DNA of 64,000 nucleotides from Mytilus edulis (taxonomy: Eukaryota > Mollusca > Bivalvia > Mytilida > Mytilidae): the NCBI RefSeq assembly GCF_963676685.1, contig NC_092346.1:25681133-25745132 (forward strand). Reading direction: 5' to 3'. Below are positions 23,223 through 35,248 of this stretch, in pieces. The position numbers and the translations under genes are program-made. The notes under the pieces are model-generated. The model was not told the DNA's origin. It was given only the letters and a program-made list of their open reading frames with translations, and searched no databases. Positions within the stretch are counted from its first letter, which is position 1, and each line of letters begins with the position of its first letter.

Positions 23223-26200
23223 TTAGACTTGACTATTTAATTTTCTGTGCATAGTAACTGTTTTATCGGTAGTCGATTCTTTGATATATTGTATACTAAT
23301 TGAAGAATCAGTTGCGTATCTTTTCCTCCGTACAATAATGATAAATACTATTCCATTGAGAACACCACCCAAATTTGAGAAAGTTGTCACAAAATGGAAC
23401 AAAGTTTGTGGAACATCCGTTACCCACTGCCATATACCGTACGTTGCCATGGCCCACCACTGTACTAGGAAAGCAAAAACAAATAAAGACATGGTTTTAG
23501 CCGCTCTATGCGAAGCGATCAAAGATTTTCGCGATATTTTAATAGCTTTCGTTTCCCGATAAATACGAAACCAGCTAATGATGTAAAGAAGTATGTTGGT
23601 AATTGTAATGGCAGAAAGTAGAATAGTTGTATATATGAAGTTGGCTATCTGTCCTTTAACACCATCAAAGAAGCAACTGAAACCAAAAAAAAATAAAAAT
23701 CATTCATTAAAGGAGTCAATGATTAAAGTACCGTATAGTGGGTTATTTTTATAACAATAAATAAGGTATACGACAAATTTTGACGTTTAATATTTTGGCG
23801 GATTCAAAACTTTAATCAGTACCTTTGCATTTGCACTTTTAAAATGGAGGAATTTATTTTTTGCGATTTTGTTCTATCCGCGAAAATAAAAGAAATTTAT
23901 AATCCGCGAAAATAATACGCTATACGGTAATTTGATACATTTTTTACAATAAGGATTCCGAAGATACCTTTTTATGCAGTAGGAAGAACATGTTAATTGC
24001 GTCGTCTGATATTTCAATTACCGAACGTGACTTACTCCCGATAGTACCTGTTGTGCTGAGTGTGAATTCGCATTGCTATAAGACGTGTCACGGTACTTTT
24101 CTATCCCAAATTCATGTATTTAGTTTTGATGTTATATTTGTTATTCTCATCAGTTTTTGTCAATGTCTTAACGTTTTTTATACTTACTTATAGTTGATTT
24201 CCAGTACAGGATCCCTCAAGGTTCCTCTTCACCAGATTTATGTAAATCAATATTTTTTTTTGTATTTGTATGTTATGGTAAAGATAATCAATAAGTTCAT
24301 TTATTAGATTTTAGCAATTTATACGATATTTGGTTTACAGTTTGATTCAGAAGAAACACCTACATAGCTAGATAATGCAATTAATTATATAATTACTACA
24401 ACAATTTGATATTAATTAGTATTATAGTTTTCATTGTTATTAATAAATGTTATATCAGTCTTACAAATCTAATCTTAAATTCCATCCTAATTCTATCTTA
24501 TTTTTGGAAAAATCTTTTTAGAAATTCAAATGTGACGTCACGTTGTGCGTTCATGGCTTTGGCTAACTCGGCTGTGTATTTTTATGTGCTGGTTTATGTT
24601 GTTTCATGAAATGTGTCCATTTTTCTTCTGTAATTAGTCACCACTTCGGTTTTATCATGTATATCTATTATATAGTCATTTTATAAAATTGACTGTTTGC
24701 AAAAGTAGGAATTATTCTAAATAAAAAGTATGTTCTTATCTCAGGCAGAAAGCCCTAGCCGTATTGATCACAACTTTTTGAAACTTTTGGTCCTCAGTGC
24801 TCTACAACTTTGTACTTGTTTTGGCTTTCGATTTTTTTTCATCTGAGCGTCACTGATTTGTCTTTTGTGGACGGAACGTACGTCTGGCGTATTAAATTTT
24901 AAACCTGGTACCTTTTGTTAGGTATTATTTATGTGTTTCTCTGTCCTATATGTTCTCCAATTTATTTGTATTGTAGTCCTGTCATGTAATGTTGTCATTT
25001 TAATGTTATGTTTAACATTGCCATACAAACGGGAGAATTGGCATGCCACAAAACCAGGTTAAACCCATCATGTTTTGCTTGAAATAGCCTGTACCAAGTG
25101 TACAAAATGACCATTATTATATTATAGTTCGTTTATGTGTGTGTTACATTTTAATGTTGTGTTCTGTTGTGTCATAGTTCTCATCTTATATTTTGATGCG
25201 TTTCCCTCAGTTTTAGTTTGTAACCCGGATTTATTTATTTTTTTCTCAATAGATTTATGAATTTCGAACAGCGGTATTCTACTGTTGCCTTTATTTTATT
25301 GCCGCATATCTTTATTTTCTGAATTATTTCGTTATACCTTGAATGATGTTCTAACATCCCCCACTGCAACGTTTGTCTCTGAACTACATTTGTACAACTA
25401 ATGGTATTTGTTTTGGTAATCCAAATTATCACAGACGTTTGTTTCTAGATAAAAATAAGGATATAGGGTATGATTGCCAATAAGACAACCATCCACCAAA
25501 TTTCAAATGAATTTTGTATAAAGAATCATAGGCAACCGTACGGCCGTCTAGTTCTTTTAGTCTCCAGCTTACACAATTCACGAAAGAGGAAATGAAGATT
25601 TTTTAAAACCCGTCCTTTGTCCTTGTGTATCAGTACAATAAAAGACTATCAAAACATCTACTTCATATTAAAAACCTTGAAATAGAACGACATATGGTGG
25701 GATCATTTGAATATTAGACTAACAGCTCATTTGAATTGCTATTACCATTTTCCCCACAATCGAATATTGCCGATAATATTGTGTTAAGAGCAAGGTAAAC
25801 TCAACAAGCAGCGTCATTCTTCGCTTTTATATTCCTGGTGTCATATTCAAAATAAACAGGTGTAAATTCCCATTAATAGTTATCAAAGGTACCAGGGTTA
25901 TAATTTATCACACCAGACGCGTGTTTCGTCTCCATTAAACAATACCATTTCTACAAGAATTGAAATGAAAGATATAAATGTCCTGTCTATATTCTCGATA
26001 AATCACCCTCATCTAAAATTTCTCTAGGTTTTGTATGGAAATGGATTAACGATATTTTTGACATCGCTAAAATAACTTCTTAATTACGTTCTTTAATATT
26101 AGTATTCAACAGTCTGTATGAGAAGTTTGTTTAGACAACATTTGTTTTGCCATCATCACCTAGTTGAAAATGAAAGTAAAGTGTTTATCAAGTATGTCGC

Positions 26201-26801
26201 CTTGTTTGATGCTTTTTATAGAAAATCTATTACATTTTTGTACTTACAAACTGCCATTTGGACCTAACTGTCCTAAGCCAGCTGTTACTGTTAGTCCTAA
26301 GGCAGGAGCCCCAAAAATGAATCCAAGAAGTCGATAATCCTTGCATCCAAAGTCAAGTTTCTTCCGAAAATAAACTAAAACAAAAACATTAATTGCAACG
26401 ATGCTGACCAATAAATTCTGAGCTGTGACAAATTCCGCAAGCAGAAATCCATAGAAAGCACACAGATGTTTTGGTGTTGGTAGTTCCTTTGTAAGAACTA
26501 TATGCAGATGGTCAGAAAAATGGGAAATATTAAAAAGTCCATCACATATGGCAATATAAACGGCAAATCGTTCGCATTTTGTCCACTTAAAGAATGTAGA
26601 TATGTGCTGATGGTAAAACGAATAAGTTATAACAGATATAACACATGTAAAGCTGAAACATATACAAATAAGTGCTGGTACATGGATGCTGTAAAAGGTA
26701 CCATTAGCTAGCCCATATACAGGTAAATCATAACCATCCTTTAGCTCCGTTGTTGTTGCTGTGGTTACACCATTGATTGTACTAGATGAAATGTTCATCA
26801 T
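23223..26801 (-). CDS. Seven-transmembrane receptor, copy A (cAMP-receptor-like/GPR157-like GPCR), 2 exons
   Basis: Exon 1 is 26801-26248 and exon 2 is 23676-23223. The intron has donor GTAAGT and acceptor TTTCAG and splits a Phe codon (2+1 nt). The product is 335 residues. Exon 1 carries an extracellular N-terminus with N-glycosylation sequons (NIS, NGT) and TM1-TM4. Exon 2 starts with the CFFDG extracellular loop and carries TM5-TM7, then a short tail. Notable motifs are AICDGLFNISHFSDH in TM2, FCAFYG-type Cys before TM3, QWWAMATYGIW in TM6 and FSNLGGVLNGIVF in TM7. The pattern resembles the cAMP-receptor-like/GPR157 group, but ligand and coupling are unknown. It ends SQV, a class I PDZ-type terminus. 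Copies B and C have the same structure. Start chosen at the first of two Met codons after an in-frame gap. Confidence 0.85.
24745..24925 (+). repeat. Hammerhead-like repeat H, degenerate core
   Basis: Contains gagcgtcactgatttgtc then gacggaacg, so both core boxes are mutated. The end cctggtacctttt identifies the second subfamily, also seen at 50018 and 57720. Confidence 0.75.
24955..25300 (-). repeat. Dispersed repeat fragment (family P)
   Basis: Reverse complement matches 28780-28990 (aaaggcaacagtagtatac and acccgggtt-like blocks). The left half (ttgtagtcctgtcatgtaat ... cctgtaccaagt) matches 52795-52945 and, in part, 47735-47860. Confidence 0.7.
25455..25610 (+). repeat. Dispersed repeat T, diverged
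   Basis: Begins gatatagggtatgattgcc and continues aagacaaccatccacc. Later sequence is only weakly similar to the family. Confidence 0.6.
25885..25945 (-). repeat. Hammerhead-like repeat H, 5'-truncated
   Basis: Inverted copy with ggtaccagggttataatt and cgcgtgtttcgtctcc. It keeps the GAAAC box and helix III side but lacks CTGATGA. Confidence 0.7.
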
Positions 26802-26811
26802 AGATATTTAT

Positions 26812-26845
26812 TTTATCTTCTACTTAAAAATATTTAAACAACATC
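26812..26845 (-). promoter_or_regulatory. Upstream block conserved between receptors A and B
   Basis: The segment reading leftwards gttgtttaaatat.tttaagtagaagataa lies 11-44 bases before the start codon of copy A. It recurs at 46121-46157 before copy B. It is AT-rich and could be core promoter or 5' UTR. Conservation shows the duplication included the 5' flank. Confidence 0.55.
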
Positions 26846-28780
26846 AGCTACTTGCTGTGAAACTATAATGAATATGCTTTTGTAATTTTTTTTCTAGATC
26901 ACTTCTAGACAGGTTGACGACTTCTTGACGTTGTTCCTGGTTTATTGATGACATTTATGTGATTGTTCTTTTGTTCAGTTTCTACCACTTTAATGTTGTC
27001 CTTTTAAATATTAAGTAACTATTATAAATTCTTTTGAACTAAATCATTTGTAGGTGTTTTGAAAAACTAAATTTATGCAAAAAACGGACGATATCTGTAA
27101 TCTGTAACTTTATGACATGCTGAAATTTTACCTAAAACCATCATATGACCTTCAATAACTTTTTGTAAATTATCGTTTAAAGAAGAAATATTTTAAATAC
27201 GGAAATTTTACATTACATTTTAAATAAAAATTTACTTTCTGATGAAATCGTTTGAAAGAATGTATGATTTATAGTATGACGTGCTTATTATATTTGATAC
27301 AGCTATGATTTTCAATCTTAAGTATTCAGTTTCATACTTTACTATATTAGACCTCAGCCATTTTCCTGTTCTGAACCTCTTTATTTAGCCTTTGTGACAC
27401 TTTGACAATATATGAGAGTATGCAGAGGAAGTGATGGAAATTAATAACACACATATCAAAATATAACCTTTATCATTAAAACATATTTAATAAACGTTAA
27501 ATAGTATAAATCGATTACATAATTTTCTATATATTTAATAGTACATTACTAGACGAGTAACATTTTTCAAAAAGACGCCTAGTTTACGACTTTAATGCAC
27601 CCACCTAACAAACGGCTATAGTATGTATCATTCGAAAGCTTATTACCTGTACTTTCTGTTTTGCAAGGTCGTTATTAGTCGTATGTTGCAATTTTCAAGG
27701 TCAAAGGTTAAAATTGAACAATTTTGTCTGGTAAATTTTACCAGAATTAAGCAAAATGCCATTTTCTGTTACTTGTATGGATTTTTTTTTCTAAAAATGA
27801 TCTAGACCTTATAAAACAAATCACCACAATTCCAAATCAAATGCAAACTTAGTGTTGATTGAGCTCTATTCACAGAAAATTGCAATTCTTAAATAAACTT
27901 CCAAAAAACATAAAATTGCAAAAAAATCTAAATATTTTTTGAAGTTTGAATATTTGTATGTCAAAAATAGAATATATGTATCGTTTATAGGCCGAGGGAT
28001 TTTTTTCATCATTTTAAAACGGCAACTTATATGATATAGGTCAAAATGCAGCCTTCTAATGAAGCGTTTGCAGTTGCCCTAAAATACACCATCTGCAAAT
28101 ATTGATCATTTTGCTTTTTTGGCTAGATATTATTGCCAATATCGGCAGATAATGATCATCCATATTTGAACAAAAAGGTAATGGATGAACTTTAATGAAC
28201 AAAAAAAGTATATTTAGTAAAAAAATGTTTTCCGATGTTGAAAGACATGAATCGAAGTTAATTTTCGTTCAATGTTCGAATGAACACTATTTGTACCATT
28301 CCCTTTTCAATATCAAATCCGGCGAATTCCTTTTAATATTACACCATTATCATATACTTTATCAGTCGATTTATTAAATATGTCTGAAACTTAATAATTC
28401 AAATTAATTAAGATTTAAAACCCTTGCTGAGCAACTGTTATCACCATACTGGTTTATGTAGTGTTCGCAAATATCGGTAGAGTATTGTAAGAAGTTTTGT
28501 TTGTCTGTACTAATTTGTCTTTGTCATGCTGTCATTTGTTTTTCTTTGACGATGGTTTAAGACTGCCTCCTTGTTATTTCATTTCTTCTTTCAAACAAAG
28601 AAAAGAAAACCATAAGGTTCAAAGTTCAAAAACAACAGATCTAAAAATATACAAATTAAGTGAGAAAATCACTAAAAGTCGCTGTCAGATTAACAAATGA
28701 GGGCTCAATACATAATAAATATCCACAAACATAATTTAATTTTAAATGACATAAAACCAATTAAAAAACTAGATAAATAA
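26846..28780. other. Non-coding stretch
   Basis: AT-rich. No gene, RNA or bounded repeat supported. Confidence 0.5.
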
Positions 28781-29018
28781 AGGCAACAGTAGTATACCGC
28801 TGTTCAAAAGTTATAACTCGATTTAAAGAAAACGAATCCGGGTTACAGACTAATACCGAGGGAAACACGACAATTATAAGAGGATTACAACGAAACAAAA
28901 GAAACACCGAAGTCGTCAAAAGAAACAAACGACAATGCAATATAAATAGAAACGAACTATTAGATATCAACTGCCAAGGGATAAATTCAACCACAATTTT
29001 CATTTTTCCCAATTATAT
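28780..29018 (+). repeat. Dispersed repeat fragment (family P), interrupted by the Ngaro-type insertion
   Basis: Contains aaaggcaacagtagtatacc, gaatccgggttacagac and gagggaaacacg, matching the inverted copy at 24955-25300. It stops at the left end of the split-repeat element. Confidence 0.65.
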
Positions 29019-29208
29019 ATGCTAATTTTTATTAAAAATGATTTTTTGGCAAACTAGGCGGTACTATGGAAAGCGGCATAACTCTTTGTTCTTTTTTGGT
29101 AGAAACGCAAACACCAAGTTATTCCTTCCCCTGATCATGTTATATGATCTCAGAAGGCGCTTCAGTTGCAGTTAGAAGTGGCAGGAAAATTTTGGAACTA
29201 AAAATTAT
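29019..29208 (+). repeat. Split direct repeat A1
   Basis: 190 bp, base-for-base identical to 34892-35081 as far as I can read. Left end of the element. Confidence 0.95.
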
Positions 29209-29569
29209 TATTACATTCTGCGTAATTTGTGTTTTAAATAATATGATTATATTGTGACTTGAGAAGAAAAAGGATTATATTCTGTAGATAATTAGGTAAC
29301 TTTAATATGTTATCTGACATTGGAATTTATAGGTCCGTAATTTGTCGTAATTTGCATCTACCTGCTTGAGAGTTTTAGAGTTTAAAGAATATGGTAGTCT
29401 AATTTTATTGAAAGGTTTTTCTTGTATTACTTTTCACGGAACGGTTCCTATACAAGTACAAGAAAAAGTATCAAGAGAATATTGTATTAGATCCAGTGAG
29501 TGATTTTGGTCAGCTGAAGCGCCAGAAAATAAAATTATAGTTTAATTAGAGAGACAGTATAATTTTACG

Positions 29570-30166
29570 ATGAAAATTGTCGTAATTGGTAGTTCACACG
29601 TTCGTAGATTGGGAACTTTTATTTATAATAGACTTGCATTACATAATTTCAACTTGATGAACTGTGAGGTAAAATGTCTTGGGATCGGCGGCGGAAAAGT
29701 TTCAAATTCAGATCATGTGCAAACTATTTTGTCGTTCATAGAGAAAAATCGTCCCGAACATGTAATTGTTCACATTGGTGGTAACGATTTGGATATATTA
29801 GGAGCCTCTGAAGATACGGTAGAGGAATTGGGGTTACGGCTGATTTTATTATCCCAAACATTGACAACTCGATTTGAGATTAAGTCAGTAACAATATGCC
29901 AACTTCTACCAAGAGAATCGACACGAGTCATTGCATCAAATGTGTATAATGATTTAGTTATTAAGACTAACAGATTTTTGAAAGCACAAATAAAGGGCCA
30001 ACCACATTGTCGTTACTGGAAAATAACAGGAGTGAAAAATTCGGATCGCAATAACTATGTTGATGGTGTTCACTTTAACTATGATGTTCGGCATGCCAAA
30101 ATATTTTCGAAATATAAGAGGGTCAATTATTCAAGCTATGAAATGAAGAAAGTTAACAGCAGTTAA
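29570..30166 (+). CDS. SGNH/GDSL-type hydrolase of the Ngaro-type element
   Basis: 198 residues, single open frame, ATG within an A-rich context after a stop-rich leader. The SGNH blocks are visible: IGSSHVRRL near the N-terminus (residues 6-14, nucleophile Ser), LGIGGG (block II Gly), HIGGNDL (block III Asn, near residues 68-74) and DGVHFN near residues 162-167 (block V Asp and His). All four catalytic/oxyanion positions are therefore kept. Family knowledge: SGNH-fold esterases occur as accessory domains in Ngaro elements and in some LINEs; their role in transposition is unknown. It is the only intact ORF of the element, which suggests recent selection or recent origin. Confidence 0.85.
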   Translation: MKIVVIGSSHVRRLGTFIYNRLALHNFNLMNCEVKCLGIGGGKVSNSDHVQTILSFIEKNRPEHVIVHIGGNDLDILGASEDTVEELGLRLILLSQTLTTRFEIKSVTICQLLPRESTRVIASNVYNDLVIKTNRFLKAQIKGQPHCRYWKITGVKNSDRNNYVDGVHFNYDVRHAKIFSKYKRVNYSSYEMKKVNSS

Positions 30167-30959
30167 GTATTGGACAGGTTTTTATTTATTTATTTATTTG
30201 TTAAAAGCTATATTAAGTTCAAGGGAAATTCCCCATAAACATGCTTGTACAGAACAATGCGATTTAATGTTCAATTTCTTTCAAAACTGGAGGTATAATT
30301 TGGGTATTATGTGCCAAGAATAGTTTTATGCAACTATGGTATATTTATACCAGGATGATTTGTTTCAATAATAATTATATTAAAATTAGGGTTTTAACCG
30401 GAGTGTCATATCATTATAACAGTTTTTATGATAACAACACGTTATATTCCTTGGATACTTTCTCGCGTGGTTGTATCGTATCGGGACCACACATAGGAGC
30501 AGAAGATAAATAAACAAACTCATAAACTATACGGCTTGTAATTAAAGTCATGATAGTAACAACACAGCTGCATCATCCATAAATTTTAACGGTCATCCAG
30601 ACAGTCTGCTAAGGTTCATAAAAACAATTAAGATAAAATTATTTAACAACCTTATCCCTAACAAATTAAAACACAGCTGCATATTACATCAATTTTAACG
30701 GTCATTCAGACAGTCTGATAGAGTTCATGAAAACAACTAAGAGAAATTATTTATTTAACAATCCTTATCATAGCAAATTAGGTGGGCAATTAAATACGGG
30801 CAACAGAACTGCGTATATTTACAGAGCTTAAATCTTCTTCTTGCGTTTTGTTATAAGTGTAACATTATACATGTAGACTTTTTCACCAAGAATCATTGTA
30901 ATTAGAATTCACATATTTATTAGTGAATAGTGCATATGACACATATATAGAATATCATT

Positions 30960-31865
30960 AATTCTTTATTTTATTTTTTTCTAAATTTTGTACTTGGATA
31001 CATTGTGTACTTTAAACAGGTGTTATGGCACCTACATGAATTTATAAGGCTCTTTTGATGAGCCACTGAGATAAATAGTGTACTTGGATACATTTATGTA
31101 CTTAACACAAGCGCATATGAATCTATGAGGCTCTAGTACATATGCATGATATGGTGCTTTGATGAGCAATGCCCATATGGCATTTATATAGTTTCATTGT
31201 GCTTGAGTACATATTTGTATGCATGATGGGTGCCTATAACATTTAGATGAATTCTATGAGGCTCTTGTACCCATATGGTGCGTTGAGGAGCATGCCCATA
31301 TGGCATATAGATAGATTTGTTGTGTTTGAGTACTTATTGTATCTAGTTTGAGTGTATATAGCATTTAGATGAATCTCGTACAAATGGTGCTTTATATGTA
31401 TAGAATATGATTTATATTTTATTTTATTTTTTCCTAAATTTTGTACTTGGATACATTGTGTACTTTAAACAGGTGTTATGGCACCTACATGAATTTATAA
31501 GGCTCTTTTGATGAGCCACTGAGATAAATAGTGTACTTGGATACATTTATGTACTTAACACAGGCGCATCTGAATCTATGAGGCTCTAGTACATATGCAT
31601 GATATGGTGCTTTGATGAGCAATGCCCATATGGCATTTATATAGTTTTATTGTGCTTGAGTACATATTTGTATGCATGATGGGTGCATATAACATTTAGA
31701 TGAATTCTATGAGGCTCTAGTACCCATATGGTGCGTTGAGGAGCATGCCCATATGGCATATAGATAGATTTGTTGTGTTTGAGTACTCTTTGTATCTATT
31801 TTGGAGTGCAAATAGCTTTTAGATGAATTTGTGACGCTCTAGTAAAAATGGTGCTTGATGGGCAG
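30960..31865 (+). repeat. Internal tandem duplication, ~453-bp unit x2
   Basis: The phrase tacttggatacattgtgtac occurs at 30991 and 31444. The two units stay nearly identical for about 380 bases and then diverge. Sub-repeats around ggctct.gtac and tgcccatatggcat occur within each unit. It lies between the SGNH and Gag regions and has no long ORF. Confidence 0.9.
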
Positions 31866-32098
31866 TGCTTAGGGTACTTAGGTCAATTCTGTTGTGGTTA
31901 ATAAAATATAATATTAAGAATCGGTGCACACGGCACTTAAATGAATTTAAGGGTATAGAGTATATATGGTATAAAAGAGAAGTGCAGATGGTATAAATAT
32001 GTTCAAAATGTTCTTATGGCACTTATTTTGATATGGTAGTTCTATATCATGCATTCAATATATCTTGTGTTCTTTTTCCAGCAACCGTTTTATCAGAA

Positions 32099-33372
32099 AT
32101 GCCATCCAAAGAACAAAAAAGAAGTAATCGTAAACGGAAAAGCACACAGAGGCTTGGAGAAGTTATTGAAATCCTAGGAAGTTCAAATTTGGGACTGGGT
32201 GTATCTATAGACAATTCTGTACCAAGCTCTTCAAATCCAAATATTAATTCCGGCCAGTTGTCAGCTGATAATCCACCTGTACAGTCCAATCCAATTGATC
32301 CAAATACGTATACTGATGACCAAATTCTGAGAATATTGACGGTCCCAACTCCAATTATCACCCAAACAATAGTTACAATCAAAAACACTGGTGTTATTCA
32401 AGACAGGAATGTAAACTCACCAGATCCAACTTTGATACCAACACACCAAGGTGTTAATTCCATGTGTCCACCAAGGCAAGATACCACTACATGTAATACA
32501 ACAGAGATGACGACACCATCCAGTCCCACTCAACAAATATTATTGATAAACAATCATCTGAGAGCAGTCATCCGTCCTGCTCAAATGTGTTTAGCAGAAG
32601 CGGTCAACAGTGTTTCATGCCAACTGAAGGATCTCCGAGTCAACAGGTGGTGAACAATCTTCTACAGGGCACTCCAAACACAGGTACATGTTCAAATGAG
32701 TTAGGAGGCCAGGGTTTATCACGCCCACTGGCTTTGGTGTGGACCCAAAACTGAAAGCTGATTTTTGTTTTAACAAATACATTAATCTGGAGGATCTTGA
32801 AATCCAAATCCAGAGTTGTAAAGTATGTTCCAATAGAGAAAGATGATTGTTTAACATTTGTTAAAAATAGTAGTAGTAAGGCAAAAATTGAGTCAATGGC
32901 ACAGTGGCATGAAGCTTTTCGCATTTATGGGGCAATTTATTTTGAAAAATACCCTACTGAATCCCCGAAGCTGATGAAATATGCGACTATCATTGCAAAC
33001 TTGGCAGAAAAAGCTGGAATTGAGGCTGCATATTTTTATGATCAAGCATATAGGCAGTGGAGGGAAGTAGACCCTTTGCACTTACCATGGAATGGTGTAA
33101 ATGGGGAATTATTCAATGAGGCGTTAGCTATGGGGCTTATTGGGAAAACTAATGCCATGAAACAGCCTTTTCTTACACAAAGCCTCACGGCTCCAGCCCT
33201 TAAACAGAAAAGGTTTTGTTATGCTTTCAACAATGAATCAGGCTGCACGGCAAGAATTTGTAGATACGAGCACACCTGCCAGGTTTGCGTTGGAGACCAT
33301 AGTAGGAGGGATTGCCAACAATCCAAACACGAGAACGCCGATTCTAACTCCACCAATAGAAGGGGGTCCTGA
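32099..33372 (+). pseudogene. Gag-like protein of the Ngaro-type element, frameshifted
   Basis: The N-terminal part starts MPSKEQKRSNRKRKS at 32099 and stays open to 32653. Gag-like sequence then continues in other frames: a second frame with EGSPSQQVVNNLLQG near 32620-32750, a third with GFGVDPKLKA near 32725-32830, and the C-terminal frame 32797-33372. That last part has a capsid-like helical segment (QWHEAFRIYGAIYFEKYP) and then a CCCH finger (C-x8-C-x4-C-x3-H) and a knuckle-like C-x2-C-x3-H-x4-C. At least three frame changes are needed, so it cannot make a full protein. A T-rich acceptor-like site (tctttttccag, ending 32081) just before the ATG may reflect splicing of the leader. Assignment to DIRS/Ngaro Gag rests on motif order and the split repeats around it. 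Confidence 0.75.
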
Positions 33373-33554
33373 TACCAGTCCTTAACATCTGAATCTGTTT
33401 TATGTGTTTTGATGTTGTATCATGGGGATATGGACCTCTGATACGACACAATGCGGTTCTTTTCATGAAATACGTTGAAGGGTTCCTTGTTCTTGCCACT
33501 GTGCCATAAACGGGTAATCATGTTTAGATCTAGAAGTGTATTTTCATTACATGT

Positions 33555-33645
33555 ATAAGAGGGCCTTTTATAGCTGACTATGCGGTATGGGCTTTGCTCA
33601 TTGTTAAAGCCAATCTACCACATCTTCTTTTTTATATATAAGAGT
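33555..33645 (-). repeat. Fragment of dispersed repeat T inside the Ngaro-type element
   Basis: tttatagctgactatgcggtatgggctttg and ccacatcttcttttttata match the reverse complement of 51835-51965. Confidence 0.75.
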
Positions 33646-34263
33646 GTAATAACTTTGTTGACAGTATAGTTGATATTCAGTTTTAATTGTATCTATGTTG
33701 GTAACTGTGATTACGAAATATAATGGGGACATGGGCCTCTTTATTTTCAATCCTTTTTACAGACACGGTAATATTTTGTATAGTGTATATGATTATTGTT
33801 TTGTTTATGTTTTTGTTGTTTTCGTTTTTGTATTTTCCTTTTTGTGTTTGTTTTTTTTTTTTATTTTTTGGATTTGTTTTATTTTGTTCTTTGTATAATT
33901 AAGTTGAGATATTTATCAGAAATACAATCGTTTGCTACCATTATTTTCAAGGATAATTTAACACATAATAAAATGAAGTATTTAGGTTTGCAATCATGGT
34001 CATACAATTTTATGCCATATTTTCCAATTTCTCAGAGAAATTATAAAACTAACAGTAAGGAATCACCCCCTTCTGTCATTGCAGCTGACGATGGGGTGAA
34101 CTCTGGTCGACCTGTGGTCATAAAATTTTAAGGAATCTCGTAAAGATGTTGATTAAATTTACGCACTGTAATAAACTATGCGGGTAATGATGTTATCTTT
34201 CAAGAAGTTAAACTAAGCAGTCAAAAATGTTTATCACAGATTAAAAAGATTTTTAACTGGATC

Positions 34264-34320
34264 AAAATAAAAAAAAAAAAAAAAAAAAAAATAAAAAAAA
34301 AAATAAAAAATAAAAAATAG
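34264..34320. repeat. A-rich low-complexity tract
   Basis: Runs of A broken by single T, just upstream of B1. Could be a former poly-A tail. Confidence 0.8.
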
Positions 34321-34667
34321 ATATACGAATAATAATAAAATTAAGTAAGATAAAATAAGATTAGAATTTTCAATGTAAATATATGTATAAATTTGGCTTT
34401 GGTTGCCATGGGGACAGGGGCCTCCGGCAGCCATTATCATTTTTTTTTTTAGAATCTGTTAATACATTATAATCATGGGATAGTTATCGTTTAGTTTATA
34501 GAATGAATACTCTTAGATAGAAGTAGCTTTATTCAGATTTGTGATTTCATTTTTGATATTTTTTGTTTTTCCTATTTTTGGTAGTTTAGGATTTTATTTT
34601 TAGAATTTTTATCACTGGCTTGGATGGGGGATATTGTTACAAGGAAGGATTTGGGTAACAATATTGT

Positions 34668-34882
34668 GGCGAATGTAACCCCATCTTTGATGGGATGGGT
34701 CAATAAGGTTTTGTCATTATAACCATATAATATGTTGTTTATAAATAAGATTTATTGATTTCATTATACATGTTTTTCATTGTGTTGCTTCTTCGTCATT
34801 TTAATAATAAATGACAGTTTTCAATTCTTAAATATTTGTTTGTTTGTCATTCTTTCATCCCATCAAACAGAGCAAGCCTGTG
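34668..34882 (+). repeat. Split direct repeat B1
   Basis: 215 bp, matching 35249-35463. It ends gagcaagcctgtg and is followed by 9 bases (ttgacaaaa) before A2. Confidence 0.95.
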
Positions 34883-34891
34883 TTGACAAAA

Positions 34892-35081
34892 ATGCTAATT
34901 TTTATTAAAAATGATTTTTTGGCAAACTAGGCGGTACTATGGAAAGCGGCATAACTCTTTGTTCTTTTTTGGTAGAAACGCAAACACCAAGTTATTCCTT
35001 CCCCTGATCATGTTATATGATCTCAGAAGGCGCTTCAGTTGCAGTTAGAAGTGGCAGGAAAATTTTGGAACTAAAAATTAT
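34892..35081 (+). repeat. Split direct repeat A2
   Basis: Identical to A1. It is separated from B2 by 167 bases that include an extra 25-bp tandem copy of the start of B (cgaatgtaacaccatctctg at 35226). Confidence 0.95.
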
Positions 35082-35248
35082 ACCCACCATCCCTCCCTGG
35101 ATAGCTAATTCGGATTTTGTCATGATGTTTGAACCAATTTAAATTGAAATATTTTAATTTTGTTTAATAATGAATATTGTGTATTCATGTTTTATTTGGT
35201 TTAACAATATGTCAGTGTTTATATTCGAATGTAACACCATCTCTGATG

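Larger units (their letters stand above)
23677..26247 (-). other. Intron of receptor copy A
   Basis: Holds two hammerhead-like repeat copies (24745-24925 and 25885-25945) and two other repeat fragments (24955-25300 and 25455-25610). No nested gene seen. Confidence 0.6.

Noticed and set aside
24533-24540. TGACGTCA cAMP-response elements (also 8241-8248 and 48293-48300)
   Set aside because: Perfect octamers, but inside introns or intergenic repeats with no promoter nearby; their number is compatible with chance.
32047-32388. 113-codon ORF antisense to Gag
   Set aside because: Shadow of the Gag-like frame on the plus strand.
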